A stretch of DNA of 64,000 bases, taken from contig NZ_AMPG01000001.1 of assembly GCF_000299415.1 (NCBI RefSeq), forward strand, positions 1,302,001 through 1,366,000, written 5' to 3'. Positions 49,076 through 58,419 of this stretch are shown here, one piece after another (position 1 is the first letter of the stretch; every line of letters begins with the position of its first letter). This stretch comes from Candidatus Microthrix parvicella Bio17-1. Lineage in GTDB: Bacteria; Actinomycetota; Acidimicrobiia; Acidimicrobiales; Microtrichaceae. A program made the position numbers and the translations under genes. The notes below the pieces were generated by a model that worked only from the letters and a program-made list of their open reading frames with translations, was not told the DNA's origin and made no database searches.

Positions 49076-50155
49076 TCAGATGTCGGAGGTGAAGTGCACC
49101 TGCGGAGTTCCCACGGCCCGTGCGACCTCCCCGATGACCGCGCCCGCGGTGTCGACGCTTCGAGCCGCAGCGATGACCAGGTCGGGGTTGGGTGTAGCCA
49201 CCACCATGCCGATACCCAGGTTGAACACGCGACGCAGTTCGTCCTCGGCCACGTTGCCTCGACGGGCGATCTCGGAGACGATCGGCGGGCGTTCCCAGGT
49301 TGTGGGGTCCAGGCGGGCCTCGGTGCCCTCAGGCATGGCCCGCGGCAGGTTTCCCACCAACCCGCCCCCGGTGATGTGTGCGATCGAGTGCACCGGCGCC
49401 TCGGCCAACATGGCCATGATCGCCGGGGCGTAGATCACCGACGGGCACAGCAACTCGTCGGCCACGCTGGGCCCAACGGGTGCATCGGCGTAGGCGGCTG
49501 CGGCCAGCGAACCCGCAGGATCGTCGGGGTCGATCAGCACGGCCCTGGCCAGGGAGAAGCCGTTGCTGCGCAGCCCGGGCGACGCCAGGCCCACCAACGC
49601 GTCGCCGGGGGCCACGGCATCGCCCGTGATCAACCGGTCACGCTCCACGACACCGACCGCGAACCCGGCCACGTCGAGCGCGTCGGGGTCCATGGTGCCC
49701 GGGTGTTCGGCCATCTCGCCGCCAACCAGCGCACACCCGGCGGTCTCGCAACCTTCCACCAGGCCGGACATCAGTATCTCCACCCGGTCGGGATCCAGGC
49801 GACCGACGGCCAGGTAATCGAGAAAAAACAACGGCTTGGCGCCGGAACACACCAGATCGTCCACCACCATGGCCACCAGATCGAGCCCGACGGTGTTCCA
49901 CCGGTCGGCCAAGCGGGCAACCTCCAACTTGGTGCCCACCCCATCGGTGGAGCTGACCAGCACCGGCCGTGCGTACCCGGCCGGTAGTTCGAACAGACCA
50001 CCAAACCCACCGATGTCGGCGATCACACCCGGCGTGTGCGTGCGGCGCAGCATGGGAAGAATGCGCCGAACCGCCTCGTCGCCGGCATCGAGGGAGACCC
50101 CTGCGTCGACGTACGTCGCCCCAGTTCCGACCGCTTCGCGCGCGGGGTTGGTCAC
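49076..50155 (-). CDS. purM: Phosphoribosylaminoimidazole (AIR) synthetase
   Basis: 359 residues from a GTG at 50155 that overlaps the purF stop as GTGA. Closes the imidazole ring of AIR from FGAM with ATP. Typical elements: TYVDAGVSLDAGDEAV, VLVSSTDGVGTKLEVA, CSGAKPLFFLDYLAVGRL, ALVGGEMAEHPG and HITGGGLVGNLPR. Last gene of the purL/purF/purM side of the cluster. Confidence 0.95.
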   Translation of the reverse strand: MTNPAREAVGTGATYVDAGVSLDAGDEAVRRILPMLRRTHTPGVIADIGGFGGLFELPAGYARPVLVSSTDGVGTKLEVARLADRWNTVGLDLVAMVVDDLVCSGAKPLFFLDYLAVGRLDPDRVEILMSGLVEGCETAGCALVGGEMAEHPGTMDPDALDVAGFAVGVVERDRLITGDAVAPGDALVGLASPGLRSNGFSLARAVLIDPDDPAGSLAAAAYADAPVGPSVADELLCPSVIYAPAIMAMLAEAPVHSIAHITGGGLVGNLPRAMPEGTEARLDPTTWERPPIVSEIARRGNVAEDELRRVFNLGIGMVVATPNPDLVIAAARSVDTAGAVIGEVARAVGTPQVHFTSDI

Positions 50156-51750
50156 GACCCGACGCCGACCGGGCTTACCACGACGTCGTCGTAGAGGGTC
50201 GGCTGAGAGGTCACCGGGGTCGGTGCCTGCTCCAGCACATGCTTCCCCAGGTTGACGGGTATCTCCACCGGATAGTGGCCGGTGAGGCATGCGGCGCAGA
50301 ACTGGTCGGCCGGATCAAGATCGGTACCGGGCGTGGGGCCGACCGCGGCGAGCAGTTTGTCCAACTCCAGGTACACCAGGCTGTCAACCCCCAGGTACTC
50401 CTCGATCTCGGGCACGGTCATGTTGGCGGCCAACAGGGTCTCACGGGCGCCGGTGTCCATGCCGTAGTAGCACGGCCAGCGATACGGCGGGGACGAGACC
50501 CTCATATGCACCTCCGCGGCACCGGCGTCAAAGAGCATTGCCACCATCGCCTTGGTGGTCGTACCCCGCACAATCGAGTCGTCGACCACCACCAGACGTT
50601 GACCCTCGATGGTGTCGCGCAACGGGTTGAGCTTCATGCGCACTCCGAGGGCGCGCACCTCCTGCGTCGGGGCGATGAAGGTACGGCCGATGTAGCGGTT
50701 CTTCACGAGCCCCTGACCAAACGGAATACCGCTGGCCCGGGCATAACCCTCGGCCGCCGGGATGCCGGACTCCGGCACGCCCATGACCATGTCGGCCTCC
50801 ACCGGCTGCTGGGTGGACAGCACCTCCCCCATGCGGACCCGGGCCTGGTGCACCCCTCGGCCACCAAGGAACGTGTCGGGACGGGCGAAGTACACAAACT
50901 CAAACAGGCACAGCGTGGGGTTGATGCGGTCCTCAGCAAAGGGAAAGTGGCTCTGCGGCCCGTCATCATCGATAACGACCACCTCGCCAGGCGCAATCTC
51001 CCGCACCAGCGTGGCGCCCACCACGTCCAGCGCCGCGGTCTCCGAGGCCAAGACCCAGTCGTCGCCCAGCGAACCCAGCACGAGCGGGCGGAAGCCGTTG
51101 GGATCGCGCACGCCGATCACCCGGTCGTTGTCCATCAGCACCAGCGAGAACGCCCCCTCCATACGGGGGGCCACCGCGCACACAGCCTCCACCAGCAATT
51201 CGTCGTCGGAAACACCCCGATTGCGTTGGACCTCGATATCGCCTGCCAACAGTTCGGCCATGAGGTCGGTGTCCGACGAAATGGTGCCCGGCAACGTGGC
51301 GGTTTCGGCGGCCAGGGCGGCCGTATTGGTCAGGTTGCCGTTATGCCCCAACGCAAAGTTGAGGTCGCCGGTGGAGCGGTACACCGGCTGGGCGTTCCAC
51401 CACTCGCTGGACCCTGTCGTGGAATAGCGGGTGTGGCCGATGGCCAACTCGCCATCGAGCGCCGCCAGCGTTCGATCATCAAAGACATGCGAGACCAGCC
51501 CCATGTCCTTCGTGACCGTGAGGTGCTCACGGTCGCTGACCGCCATGCCGGCGGACTCCTGACCCCGATGCTGCAACGCATAGAGACCCAGGTAGGTCAG
51601 GTGCGCAACGGCACGACCGGGCGCCCGCACCGCAAAGACGCCACAGGCCTCCTTGGGCCGATCCGCGTCAGGGTCGATCACCTCGGTCGGCGCGTCGCAG
51701 ACGCCCGTCCCGGGTCCATGGATAAGGGCCAAATCGTCCGGGGGAGACAT
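50152..51750 (-). CDS. purF: Amidophosphoribosyltransferase
   Basis: First committed step of purine synthesis. 532 residues with a propeptide; the nucleophile is Cys36 in KEACGVFAV, exposed after cleavage. GHTRYSTTG, HNGNLTN and the PRPP motif VVVDDSIVRGTTTKAM are present. Cys residues in TLCLFE, WPCYYGMD and the CAAC pair near the C-terminus fit the Fe4S4 cluster ligands of the Bacillus-type enzyme, including oxygen sensitivity. It lies 86 bases downstream of the small membrane protein gene. Confidence 0.96.
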   Translation of the reverse strand: MSPPDDLALIHGPGTGVCDAPTEVIDPDADRPKEACGVFAVRAPGRAVAHLTYLGLYALQHRGQESAGMAVSDREHLTVTKDMGLVSHVFDDRTLAALDGELAIGHTRYSTTGSSEWWNAQPVYRSTGDLNFALGHNGNLTNTAALAAETATLPGTISSDTDLMAELLAGDIEVQRNRGVSDDELLVEAVCAVAPRMEGAFSLVLMDNDRVIGVRDPNGFRPLVLGSLGDDWVLASETAALDVVGATLVREIAPGEVVVIDDDGPQSHFPFAEDRINPTLCLFEFVYFARPDTFLGGRGVHQARVRMGEVLSTQQPVEADMVMGVPESGIPAAEGYARASGIPFGQGLVKNRYIGRTFIAPTQEVRALGVRMKLNPLRDTIEGQRLVVVDDSIVRGTTTKAMVAMLFDAGAAEVHMRVSSPPYRWPCYYGMDTGARETLLAANMTVPEIEEYLGVDSLVYLELDKLLAAVGPTPGTDLDPADQFCAACLTGHYPVEIPVNLGKHVLEQAPTPVTSQPTLYDDVVVSPVGVGS

Positions 51751-51836
51751 TTCAATCAGTGTGTCATGGAAGCGCGGTCAACACCATGTTCTGTCCGACA
51801 TCGGGGCCAACCGCAGATCTTCTGACGAGCCGCTGT

Positions 51837-52094
51837 TCACGAGCCGGGTGTGGCGGTGATCACGCGTGGTGCGTCAGGACTCGGAGGAGCGACGCCCGGA
51901 TCGGCGATGGCGAGACACAGAATGATGAGGGATGGAATCAGGATCATCGCCAAAAAGATGAGCGGAGTGAGATCCCGCATCGACCTTCGGGGGTTGAAGG
52001 ATCGCTTCGAGCCACCGCCACCATGGCTGTCCAGGTCCGACGAGCGTTCTTCGCCGCCCGGCCCGTGGGGGGCATTCAGGTTGGGCGTGGTCAT
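51837..52094 (-). CDS. Small single-pass membrane protein within the purine cluster
   Basis: 85 residues from the ATG at 52094, with AAGGA 6 bases upstream. A polar Gly/Ser/His-rich half (residues 1-47, with GGEERSSDLDSHGGGG) is followed by one helix (LIFLAMILIPSLIILCLAI) and a Pro-rich tail ending VITATPGS. It is placed between purL and purF on the same strand. No family recognised; it may be a bystander. Confidence 0.65.
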   Translation of the reverse strand: MTTPNLNAPHGPGGEERSSDLDSHGGGGSKRSFNPRRSMRDLTPLIFLAMILIPSLIILCLAIADPGVAPPSPDAPRVITATPGS

Positions 52095-52137
52095 GGCTGA
52101 TCCTTCGACGCAGCACCGGAGCCAAAACAGTTTTGGT

Positions 52138-54429
52138 TCACTCCGCCAGATTGCCGGAGGCAAGCGCCCCAGGCAACCGGCTGCGCCAGTTGCCCTGCAG
52201 CACGTCGACTTCAACGGTCACCGTGGCACCAAGTCGCAGGTTGAACCCTCCGGCTTCGCCGGCAACAACCGTTGAAATTCCAACGGATTCGGCTCGACCA
52301 AGTACCTGACCAAGATGCTCGGTGTCGACCGTCACCACCATGCGGCCGGCCGCCTCCCCAAACCATCCACTGACGGTGTCAGCCAAGGAGGAATCCGAGT
52401 CGGCATCGACTTCCAGGCCGATCCCCCCGGCCAAAGCCATCTCGGCCAGTGCCAACGCAAGCCCCCCCTCGGACACGTCGTGTGTTGCCGTCACCAACCC
52501 CTCGGCCACGAGCGAACGAACCAGGTCGGCCAAGACACGGACCATCGCCAGGTTGGGTTCGGGCACCCGACCGCCCTTGAGGCCCTGATCCCACGCCCAG
52601 CGAGAACCGGCCAGACCGTCCACGAACGAACCCAGCACCACGACGGTGTCGCCGTCGCTCAGCGCCATTCCCGGCGGCACCGCCGAGAGATCGTCGATCA
52701 TGCCCAGCGTGGTCACCACCGGAGTGGGGTCGATGTCACGGCCGCCGGAGCTGTTGTACAGGCTCACGTTGCCACCCACCACCGGCAGGTCCATCACCCG
52801 ACATGCCTCCGACATGCCGTCGATCGCGCCCGACAGCTGCCACATCACCTCGGGATGCTCAGGGTTGCCGAAGTTCAGGCAGTTCACCAGCGCCAGCGGT
52901 CGGGCCCCGACCGCAGCAAGGTTCAGCACCGACTCGCACACCACCATGGCGGCGCCCCGCTCCGGGTCACTGGCACACCAGCGGTGGTTGCCATCGGCAC
53001 TGAGGCCCAGGCCACGACCGGTGTCGGCCCCGCTGCGCGGGTCTCGCAGGCGCAGCACCGTGGCGTCACCACCCGGGCCCACCACGGTGTTGAGGTAGAG
53101 CTGGTGGTCGTACTGGCTGTACACCCACGACGTGTCCATCATCATCGCCAGCAGCGCATCGCTCTGGTCACCGGTGGCGTCCGAGCCTCCCGAAGGTGTA
53201 CCGCCGGGCTCCCGTGTCCAGCGAGCTTCCAGATCGTCCGGCGGCGCCAGCGGACGACGATACAGCGGCGCATCCTCGTGCAGCGTTGCTGCAGGCACCT
53301 CGGCCAGCAACTCGCCGCCCTCCTCGTCGAACACCCGAAGCAACCCGCCGGTGGTCACCGTGCCGATGGCCGAGGCCCGCACCTCCCAAGCATCGGTGAT
53401 CGTCAAAACCTCGTCCAAGTGAACTGGTTCGACGATCGCCAGCATCCGCTCCTGGCTCTCCGAGGTGAGCACCTCCACAGCACTCATGTTGGGCTCTCGT
53501 TGGGGAATGGCGGAGACGTCGACGTCCATCCCCATGCCCGCGTTGGACGCCGTCTCCGAGGTGGCACACGTCAGGCCGGCACCACCCAGATCTTGAATCC
53601 CCACCACCAGACCGGCGTCCAGCAACGCCAGCGTGGCCTCGATCAGGCGCTTCTCCTCGAATGGATCCCCCACCTGCACGCTGGGGCGCTTCTCCTCATC
53701 ACCCTCGGCAAACTCCGCTGACGCCAGCACGCTCACACCGCCGATGCCGTCTCGCCCGGTGGAGTTGCCCAGCAGCACCGCCAGGTTGCCCTCGCCCGAC
53801 GCCTTGGCCAGCACGAGCCGCTCGGTTGGCAGGATGCCAAGACAGAACACGTTGACCAACGGGTTCTCGGCGTAGGTTTCGTCGAACACCACTTCGCCGC
53901 CGACGGTGGGGATGCCCACCGAGTTGCCGTATCCCGACACACCCGAGACGACCCCCTCGGCGATCCAGCGACTGCGGGCATCGTCGAGCGGACCAAACCG
54001 CAGCGGGTCCATCAGGGCGATCGGTCGGGCGCCCATGGTGAAAATGTCCCGCACGATGCCGCCGATGCCGGTGGCCGCACCCTGGTAGGGCTCGATGGCC
54101 GACGGGTGGTTGTGGCTCTCGATGCGCAGGGCAACAGCGATGCCGTCACCCACGTCGATGACCCCGGCGTTCTCTCCCGGGCCCACCAGCACCCACGGGG
54201 CCTCGGTGGGAAACCGGCGGAGATGTATCCGAGAGCTCTTGTAGGAGCAGTGTTCGGACCACATCACCGAGTACATCGCCAGCTCGAGGTCGTTGGGCCC
54301 GCGGCCCAGCAGTTCGCCGATCTGGGCGAACTCCTCGTCGGTCAGGCCAAGCGCCTGATGGAGGGGGGGACCGGATGCAACGCCATCTGATTCGACGTCG
54401 GATGCGGCCTGAGGGGAGGGGTCGCTCAC
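52138..54429 (-). CDS. purL: FGAM synthase large subunit (small-type PurL)
   Basis: 763 residues, the short bacterial form that works with PurS and PurQ. Seen: [69 protein letters not shown] and the second-half signature [19 protein letters not shown] start at 54429. First gene of the purL - membrane protein - purF - purM unit; it diverges from the surE-like gene over 220 bases that should hold both promoters. Confidence 0.96.
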   Translation of the reverse strand: MSDPSPQAASDVESDGVASGPPLHQALGLTDEEFAQIGELLGRGPNDLELAMYSVMWSEHCSYKSSRIHLRRFPTEAPWVLVGPGENAGVIDVGDGIAVALRIESHNHPSAIEPYQGAATGIGGIVRDIFTMGARPIALMDPLRFGPLDDARSRWIAEGVVSGVSGYGNSVGIPTVGGEVVFDETYAENPLVNVFCLGILPTERLVLAKASGEGNLAVLLGNSTGRDGIGGVSVLASAEFAEGDEEKRPSVQVGDPFEEKRLIEATLALLDAGLVVGIQDLGGAGLTCATSETASNAGMGMDVDVSAIPQREPNMSAVEVLTSESQERMLAIVEPVHLDEVLTITDAWEVRASAIGTVTTGGLLRVFDEEGGELLAEVPAATLHEDAPLYRRPLAPPDDLEARWTREPGGTPSGGSDATGDQSDALLAMMMDTSWVYSQYDHQLYLNTVVGPGGDATVLRLRDPRSGADTGRGLGLSADGNHRWCASDPERGAAMVVCESVLNLAAVGARPLALVNCLNFGNPEHPEVMWQLSGAIDGMSEACRVMDLPVVGGNVSLYNSSGGRDIDPTPVVTTLGMIDDLSAVPPGMALSDGDTVVVLGSFVDGLAGSRWAWDQGLKGGRVPEPNLAMVRVLADLVRSLVAEGLVTATHDVSEGGLALALAEMALAGGIGLEVDADSDSSLADTVSGWFGEAAGRMVVTVDTEHLGQVLGRAESVGISTVVAGEAGGFNLRLGATVTVEVDVLQGNWRSRLPGALASGNLAE

Positions 54430-54649
54430 CTGGCCAGCCTACCGGGGATCACGCAGGACCAACCGGGGTGGAACGACTCGTCCGCCCGGTCGCCCCCGCC
54501 ACCCACCTCGCCAAAACGGCAGAGGTGGCCGGAACCCCGTCGATTGGAGCGCCGCGTGGACCGCCATGCCGCTAACATTCCCCCAGTCCACCGCAGAGGC
54601 CGGCGACATGAGCCCGCCATCGATGCCGGGCCGAAGAAGGGGAGCACAC

Positions 54650-55645
54650 ATGAATCCGACCACCCAGACAGGCGGCGCTCGACCGTCGATCCAACGGGCG
54701 GCCGCCGCGGTGGGGGCGGCGCTGCTCACGCTGCTCGCAGTCGCCGCACTCGGCACCCCCAAAGCGGGCGCCGAGACCGGCACCGATCCGTTGGTGATCC
54801 TGGTGAGCAATGACGACGGTATCGGCGCCGACGGCATCGATGCACTGGTGGAGGCGCTGCGCACACGACCCGATCTCACCCTGATCGTGTCGGCACCCAA
54901 GGAGAACCAGAGCGGCAAGGGCGACTCGACCACGCCCGACGCCCCGGCTGCGCCAGGCACGACCAAGAGCGGGTTTGCCGGCACGGCGGTCGACGGAACA
55001 CCGGCCGATTCCGTCCAGCACGCCTTGGACAACCCCGGCACCGAGGGTGCACCCGACCTGGTGATGACCGGCACCAACGAGGGTCAGAACATCGGCTTCC
55101 TCGCCCCGCTCTCCGGCACGGTCGGCGCCGCCCAGACCGGCGCCCGGGCGGGTATCCCGGCTCTCGCCGTGTCCCAAGGCTTTAGCGACAACCCCGACTA
55201 TCCCGTGTCGGTAGGAGCTGCCATGGACTGGCTTGACGTGCATGAGGCAGCGCTGCGCGACGGCTCCGAGCCGGTGCAGGTGTCCAGCATCAACGCCCCA
55301 ACCTGCACCGAGGGAACCAACCGGGGGGTCGTCAACGTGGCCTGGGACGGCGCCGCTGGCACCGACGTCACCACCCAGGACTGCACCTCCACGCTGGCGA
55401 ACCCCGCGAGCGACGTCGAGGCATTCAACAACGGCTACATCTCGCTGAGCATCCTGCCCAACGACTTCCCCGAAGCCGAAGAGCCAGCCGCCACAGCCGC
55501 ACCCTCCTCAGCAAACGATGCGCCGTCCTCAGCAAACGATGCACCGTCCTCGACAGACAACGCACCGGCCTCGACAAGCAACGGCCCGGCCTCGACAAGC
55601 AACGGCCCGGCGGCCGCACCCCTCAAGCCGGCCTTCACCGGCTGA
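54650..55645 (+). CDS. Exported SurE-like 5'/3'-nucleotidase with repeat tail
   Basis: 331 residues from the ATG at 54650 (AAGGGGAG upstream). A signal peptide is at about 12-41 (AAAAVGAALLTLLAVAALGTPKAGA). The SurE core has ILVSNDDGIGADGIDALVEAL (metal Asp pair), TGTNEGQNIG and LSGTVGAAQTGARAGIPALAVS. The C-terminal 50 residues are Ser/Ala/Pro/Asn-rich repeats. Ordinary SurE is cytosolic; this one should act outside the membrane on nucleotides. It is on the strand opposite the purine genes and its 3' end overlaps the DUF429 gene by 11 bases. Confidence 0.88.
   Translation: MNPTTQTGGARPSIQRAAAAVGAALLTLLAVAALGTPKAGAETGTDPLVILVSNDDGIGADGIDALVEALRTRPDLTLIVSAPKENQSGKGDSTTPDAPAAPGTTKSGFAGTAVDGTPADSVQHALDNPGTEGAPDLVMTGTNEGQNIGFLAPLSGTVGAAQTGARAGIPALAVSQGFSDNPDYPVSVGAAMDWLDVHEAALRDGSEPVQVSSINAPTCTEGTNRGVVNVAWDGAAGTDVTTQDCTSTLANPASDVEAFNNGYISLSILPNDFPEAEEPAATAAPSSANDAPSSANDAPSSTDNAPASTSNGPASTSNGPAAAPLKPAFTG
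55499..55603 (+). repeat. Five 21-base coding repeats in the SurE tail
   Basis: Units encode APSSAND, APSSAND, APSSTDN, APASTSN and GPASTSN, each 7 residues, so the frame is kept. Likely a flexible, low-complexity linker or surface tether. Confidence 0.9.
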
Positions 55646-56450
55646 GCCGACCCCGAGAATCCGTGTGCTCCAACATGGATGGGGCAACCGCACACGTGTG
55701 AATCCAACCCTCACGTCGGGCGACGGGGAGATCGGCCGACGGTGGCGGGGTACCGCGGCCGGTGATGACCGCCCGGGCGATCAGGGCGCACACAAGCGCG
55801 TCGAGCCGGTCATCTGAGCCCGTCAGTGCCTGCCGAACATCGTCGGTAAGCCGCAGCGAGCGCAGTGCATCGGCCAACCGGTTCACCAGATCCGCCCGGA
55901 TACTGGCGCCGTCGGCACCCTTGTAGCCGCGTGATGGCCAACCCCACGCCGCCAACGCACCGGCCGGATAGGCCTCGGCAACCACGCCGCCGACGCCCGA
56001 CCGGTCGACCCTGAGCCCCTCCTGGAGCAGGCGTTGTTGCAGCGCTGCGGAGCGGAGCGCCGGCACACCGATCAAGTCGGTCGACACCGACAGCGGCCAG
56101 CGCCCACCGGCCGACGACTCCACAAAACGACGGTCGGTCAGCCGGTAGCGCATCAACCGTCTTGCATCCGGGCCTGCTTCGATCACCCCGGTCGCGGCGC
56201 CACCTTCAACGCTCGCCGCGTCGTTGGCCGGCATCGGGTCGACGTGGTGACGACCGATGGCCCCAACGAAGGCGTCGGGCCAACCAAGTGGAACGTCCCA
56301 GCCGCTCAGCTTCGCCCGGTGAGCGAGTTCGACGATGGCGTCGTCGTCAACGGCACCGTTGGACAACGTCACCTCACCGTTCGACCAGTCGATCGAGCAC
56401 AGCGCTGTGCGTTTGGGATCGGCGGCAAAGTCGACGCCCCCGGTGATCAC
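55635..56450 (-). CDS. DUF429 family protein (RNase H-like fold)
   Basis: 271 residues. GGVDFAADPKRTALCSI, LSGWDVPLGWPDAFV, VIEAGPDARRLMRYRLTDR, PAGALAAWGWPSRGYKG and DRLDALVCALIARAV are the DUF429 landmarks; acidic residues suggest a nuclease-like fold, but no activity is known. Starts at a GTG at 56450, 22 bases after purQ, so it is probably the last gene of that operon. Confidence 0.85.
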   Translation of the reverse strand: MITGGVDFAADPKRTALCSIDWSNGEVTLSNGAVDDDAIVELAHRAKLSGWDVPLGWPDAFVGAIGRHHVDPMPANDAASVEGGAATGVIEAGPDARRLMRYRLTDRRFVESSAGGRWPLSVSTDLIGVPALRSAALQQRLLQEGLRVDRSGVGGVVAEAYPAGALAAWGWPSRGYKGADGASIRADLVNRLADALRSLRLTDDVRQALTGSDDRLDALVCALIARAVITGRGTPPPSADLPVARREGWIHTCAVAPSMLEHTDSRGRLSR

Positions 56451-56472
56451 CTGTGCGACCCGAGACGACCGC

Positions 56473-57153
56473 TCAGGCCAACACCGGCTCGGACGCCGAT
56501 TCGACCAGCGCCTCCATCATCGCCCGACCATCGGTCGAGCCCAGAAGTTCGTGGGCGGCCCGCTCGGGGTGGGGCATCAGGCCGACCACGTTGCGGGCCT
56601 CGTTACAGACGCCTGCGATGTCGTCCATGGAGCCGTTGGGGTTGTTGACGTAGCGAAACACGATGCGGTCCTGGGCCCTCAGCGTGGCGAGCGTGACTGC
56701 GTCGACCGTGTAGTTGCCCTCAAAGTGGTTGACCGGGATCGACAGGTGGCGACCCACCTCCAGGCCCCTCGTGAGCGGCGTGTCTCCTGCTGCGACCGAG
56801 AGCACGCTGGGGCCACACACAAACTTCAGCTGAGCGTTCTTCTGGAGCGCGCCGGGCAGCAGACCCGCCTCACACAGCACCTGAAAACCATTGCAGATGC
56901 CCACCACCGGACGTCCGGCCCGGGCCATGGCGGTGACGGCCGACATGATCGGTGAGAACCGGGCGATGGCGCCGGGCCGCAGGTAGTCACCATGGGCGAA
57001 CCCTCCGGGCAGCACCACCGCGTCAACTCCTTCAAGTGACTCCTCCGCGTGGAATACCAGCCGGGGCTCGGCACCCACGTCGGCGAGCACCTCGGCGGCG
57101 TCGAACTCGCAGTTGGTGCCTGGGAAGCGGATGACCGCCACGACCGGGGCCAT
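56473..57153 (-). CDS. purQ: FGAM synthase glutaminase subunit
   Basis: 226 residues. Supplies ammonia to PurL. VIRFPGTNCEFDAAEVL, LPGGFAHGDYLRPGAIA, the nucleophile Cys87 in VVGICNGFQVL, and MPHPERAAHE with His/Glu. The ATG at 57153 overlaps the purS stop by one base (TGATG). Confidence 0.96.
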   Translation of the reverse strand: MAPVVAVIRFPGTNCEFDAAEVLADVGAEPRLVFHAEESLEGVDAVVLPGGFAHGDYLRPGAIARFSPIMSAVTAMARAGRPVVGICNGFQVLCEAGLLPGALQKNAQLKFVCGPSVLSVAAGDTPLTRGLEVGRHLSIPVNHFEGNYTVDAVTLATLRAQDRIVFRYVNNPNGSMDDIAGVCNEARNVVGLMPHPERAAHELLGSTDGRAMMEALVESASEPVLA

Positions 57154-57434
57154 CAGGCCACGCCTGCCGCAGCGACCGTGCCCTGCGACCGGGTGAGGCG
57201 AACCTCGGCCTCCTCGATCACCGGGTTGGTGAGGAACTTGTTGCACAGATCCTCAACCTCGGCGCGTGCGGCGGCCTCGTCGGCGGCCTCAAGCGTGAAG
57301 CGAACGGTCTTACCGACCCCCACGCCGCTGATGCCGTCGAAACCGAGGGCCCCGCACGATCGCTCGATGGTGGCGCCCTCAGGATCGGAGATTCCGGTAC
57401 GGAGGCTGATATCAACGACGACGTCGAAGGTCAT
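57153..57434 (-). CDS. purS: FGAM synthase subunit PurS
   Basis: 93 residues; MTFDVVVDISLRTGISDPEGATIE, GVGVGKTVRFTLEA and the helix VEDLCNKFLTNPVIEE. It bridges PurL and PurQ. Slightly longer than the usual 80, with an Ala-rich end. Confidence 0.94.
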   Translation of the reverse strand: MTFDVVVDISLRTGISDPEGATIERSCGALGFDGISGVGVGKTVRFTLEAADEAAARAEVEDLCNKFLTNPVIEEAEVRLTRSQGTVAAAGVA

Positions 57435-57488
57435 GGCGCCATGATCGCACAAACCTCGGCACTCACCGGCCTGGAGGCCACAACGTCG

Positions 57489-58406
57489 TCACCTCACGGT
57501 GGCGCCGGGGCCGATCCGTTCGGCTGCGGCGCCGGGCCAGTCGGTGAGCGCCCTTCCCGTGAGGCGGGCATAGGCCTCTCGATAACGATCGGCGGTCTCG
57601 GCCACCACCTCGGGCGGCAGGGCGGGCGGAGGCGGGGACTTGTCCCAGGGCTGCTTGGAGAGCCACGCCCGCAGCGGTTCCTTGTCGAACGCCGGCTGCG
57701 GACCACCGGGGGCGTACCCGTCGGCAGGCCACACCCGGGACGAGTCGGGGGTGAGCACCTCGTCGCACAGCACCAGGTGGCCATCGATCAACCCAAACTC
57801 AAACTTGGTGTCGGCCAGGATGAGGCCCCGCTCGGCCGCCGCGGCCGAGCCCGCGGCGAAGAGCGCCAACGCTGCGGCCTTCACCCGCTGGGCCATCTCG
57901 CCACCCAAAATCTCGGCCGCCGCATCGGCCGAGATGTTCTCGTCGTGGGCGCCCACCTCGGCCTTGGTCGACGGCGTGTACATCGGCTGCGGAAGTCGAG
58001 ACGACTCGACCAGCCCCTCGGGGGCGGTCATGCCGTGGATCGTGCCGGAGGCCGAGTACTCGCGCCAGGCCGAACCCGTGATGTAGCCCCGCACAATCGC
58101 CTCGACCGGCAACATCTCGGCCCGTCGGGTGAGCATCACGCGGCCGGCCCACTCGGGATGCTCCCCGCCGCCGGGGACATCGGCCAGATCGCAGCTGATC
58201 AGGTGCGATCCGATCGACCCGTCGCCGACCGAGGCCAGATGGTCGAACCAGTACGCCGAAGTGGCGGTGAGCACCCTGCCCTTGTCGGGGATCGGCTCGG
58301 CCATCACCACGTCGAAGGCCGACATGCGGTCGGAGGTGACCATCACCAGACGGTCCTCGCCGGCGTCGTAGATGTCTCGAACCTTGCCCGAGTAGATCAG
58401 TTCCAT
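57489..58406 (-). CDS. purC: SAICAR synthase
   Basis: 305 residues. Joins aspartate to CAIR with ATP. IYSGKVRDIYDAGEDRLVMVTSDRMSAFD, IVRGYITGSAWREY and ILADTKFEFGLIDGHLVLCDEVLTPDSSR are standard. Lies 54 bases before purS and 13 bases after purB on the same strand. Confidence 0.96.
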   Translation of the reverse strand: MELIYSGKVRDIYDAGEDRLVMVTSDRMSAFDVVMAEPIPDKGRVLTATSAYWFDHLASVGDGSIGSHLISCDLADVPGGGEHPEWAGRVMLTRRAEMLPVEAIVRGYITGSAWREYSASGTIHGMTAPEGLVESSRLPQPMYTPSTKAEVGAHDENISADAAAEILGGEMAQRVKAAALALFAAGSAAAAERGLILADTKFEFGLIDGHLVLCDEVLTPDSSRVWPADGYAPGGPQPAFDKEPLRAWLSKQPWDKSPPPPALPPEVVAETADRYREAYARLTGRALTDWPGAAAERIGPGATVR

Positions 58407-58419
58407 GTCACGCTCCTCG

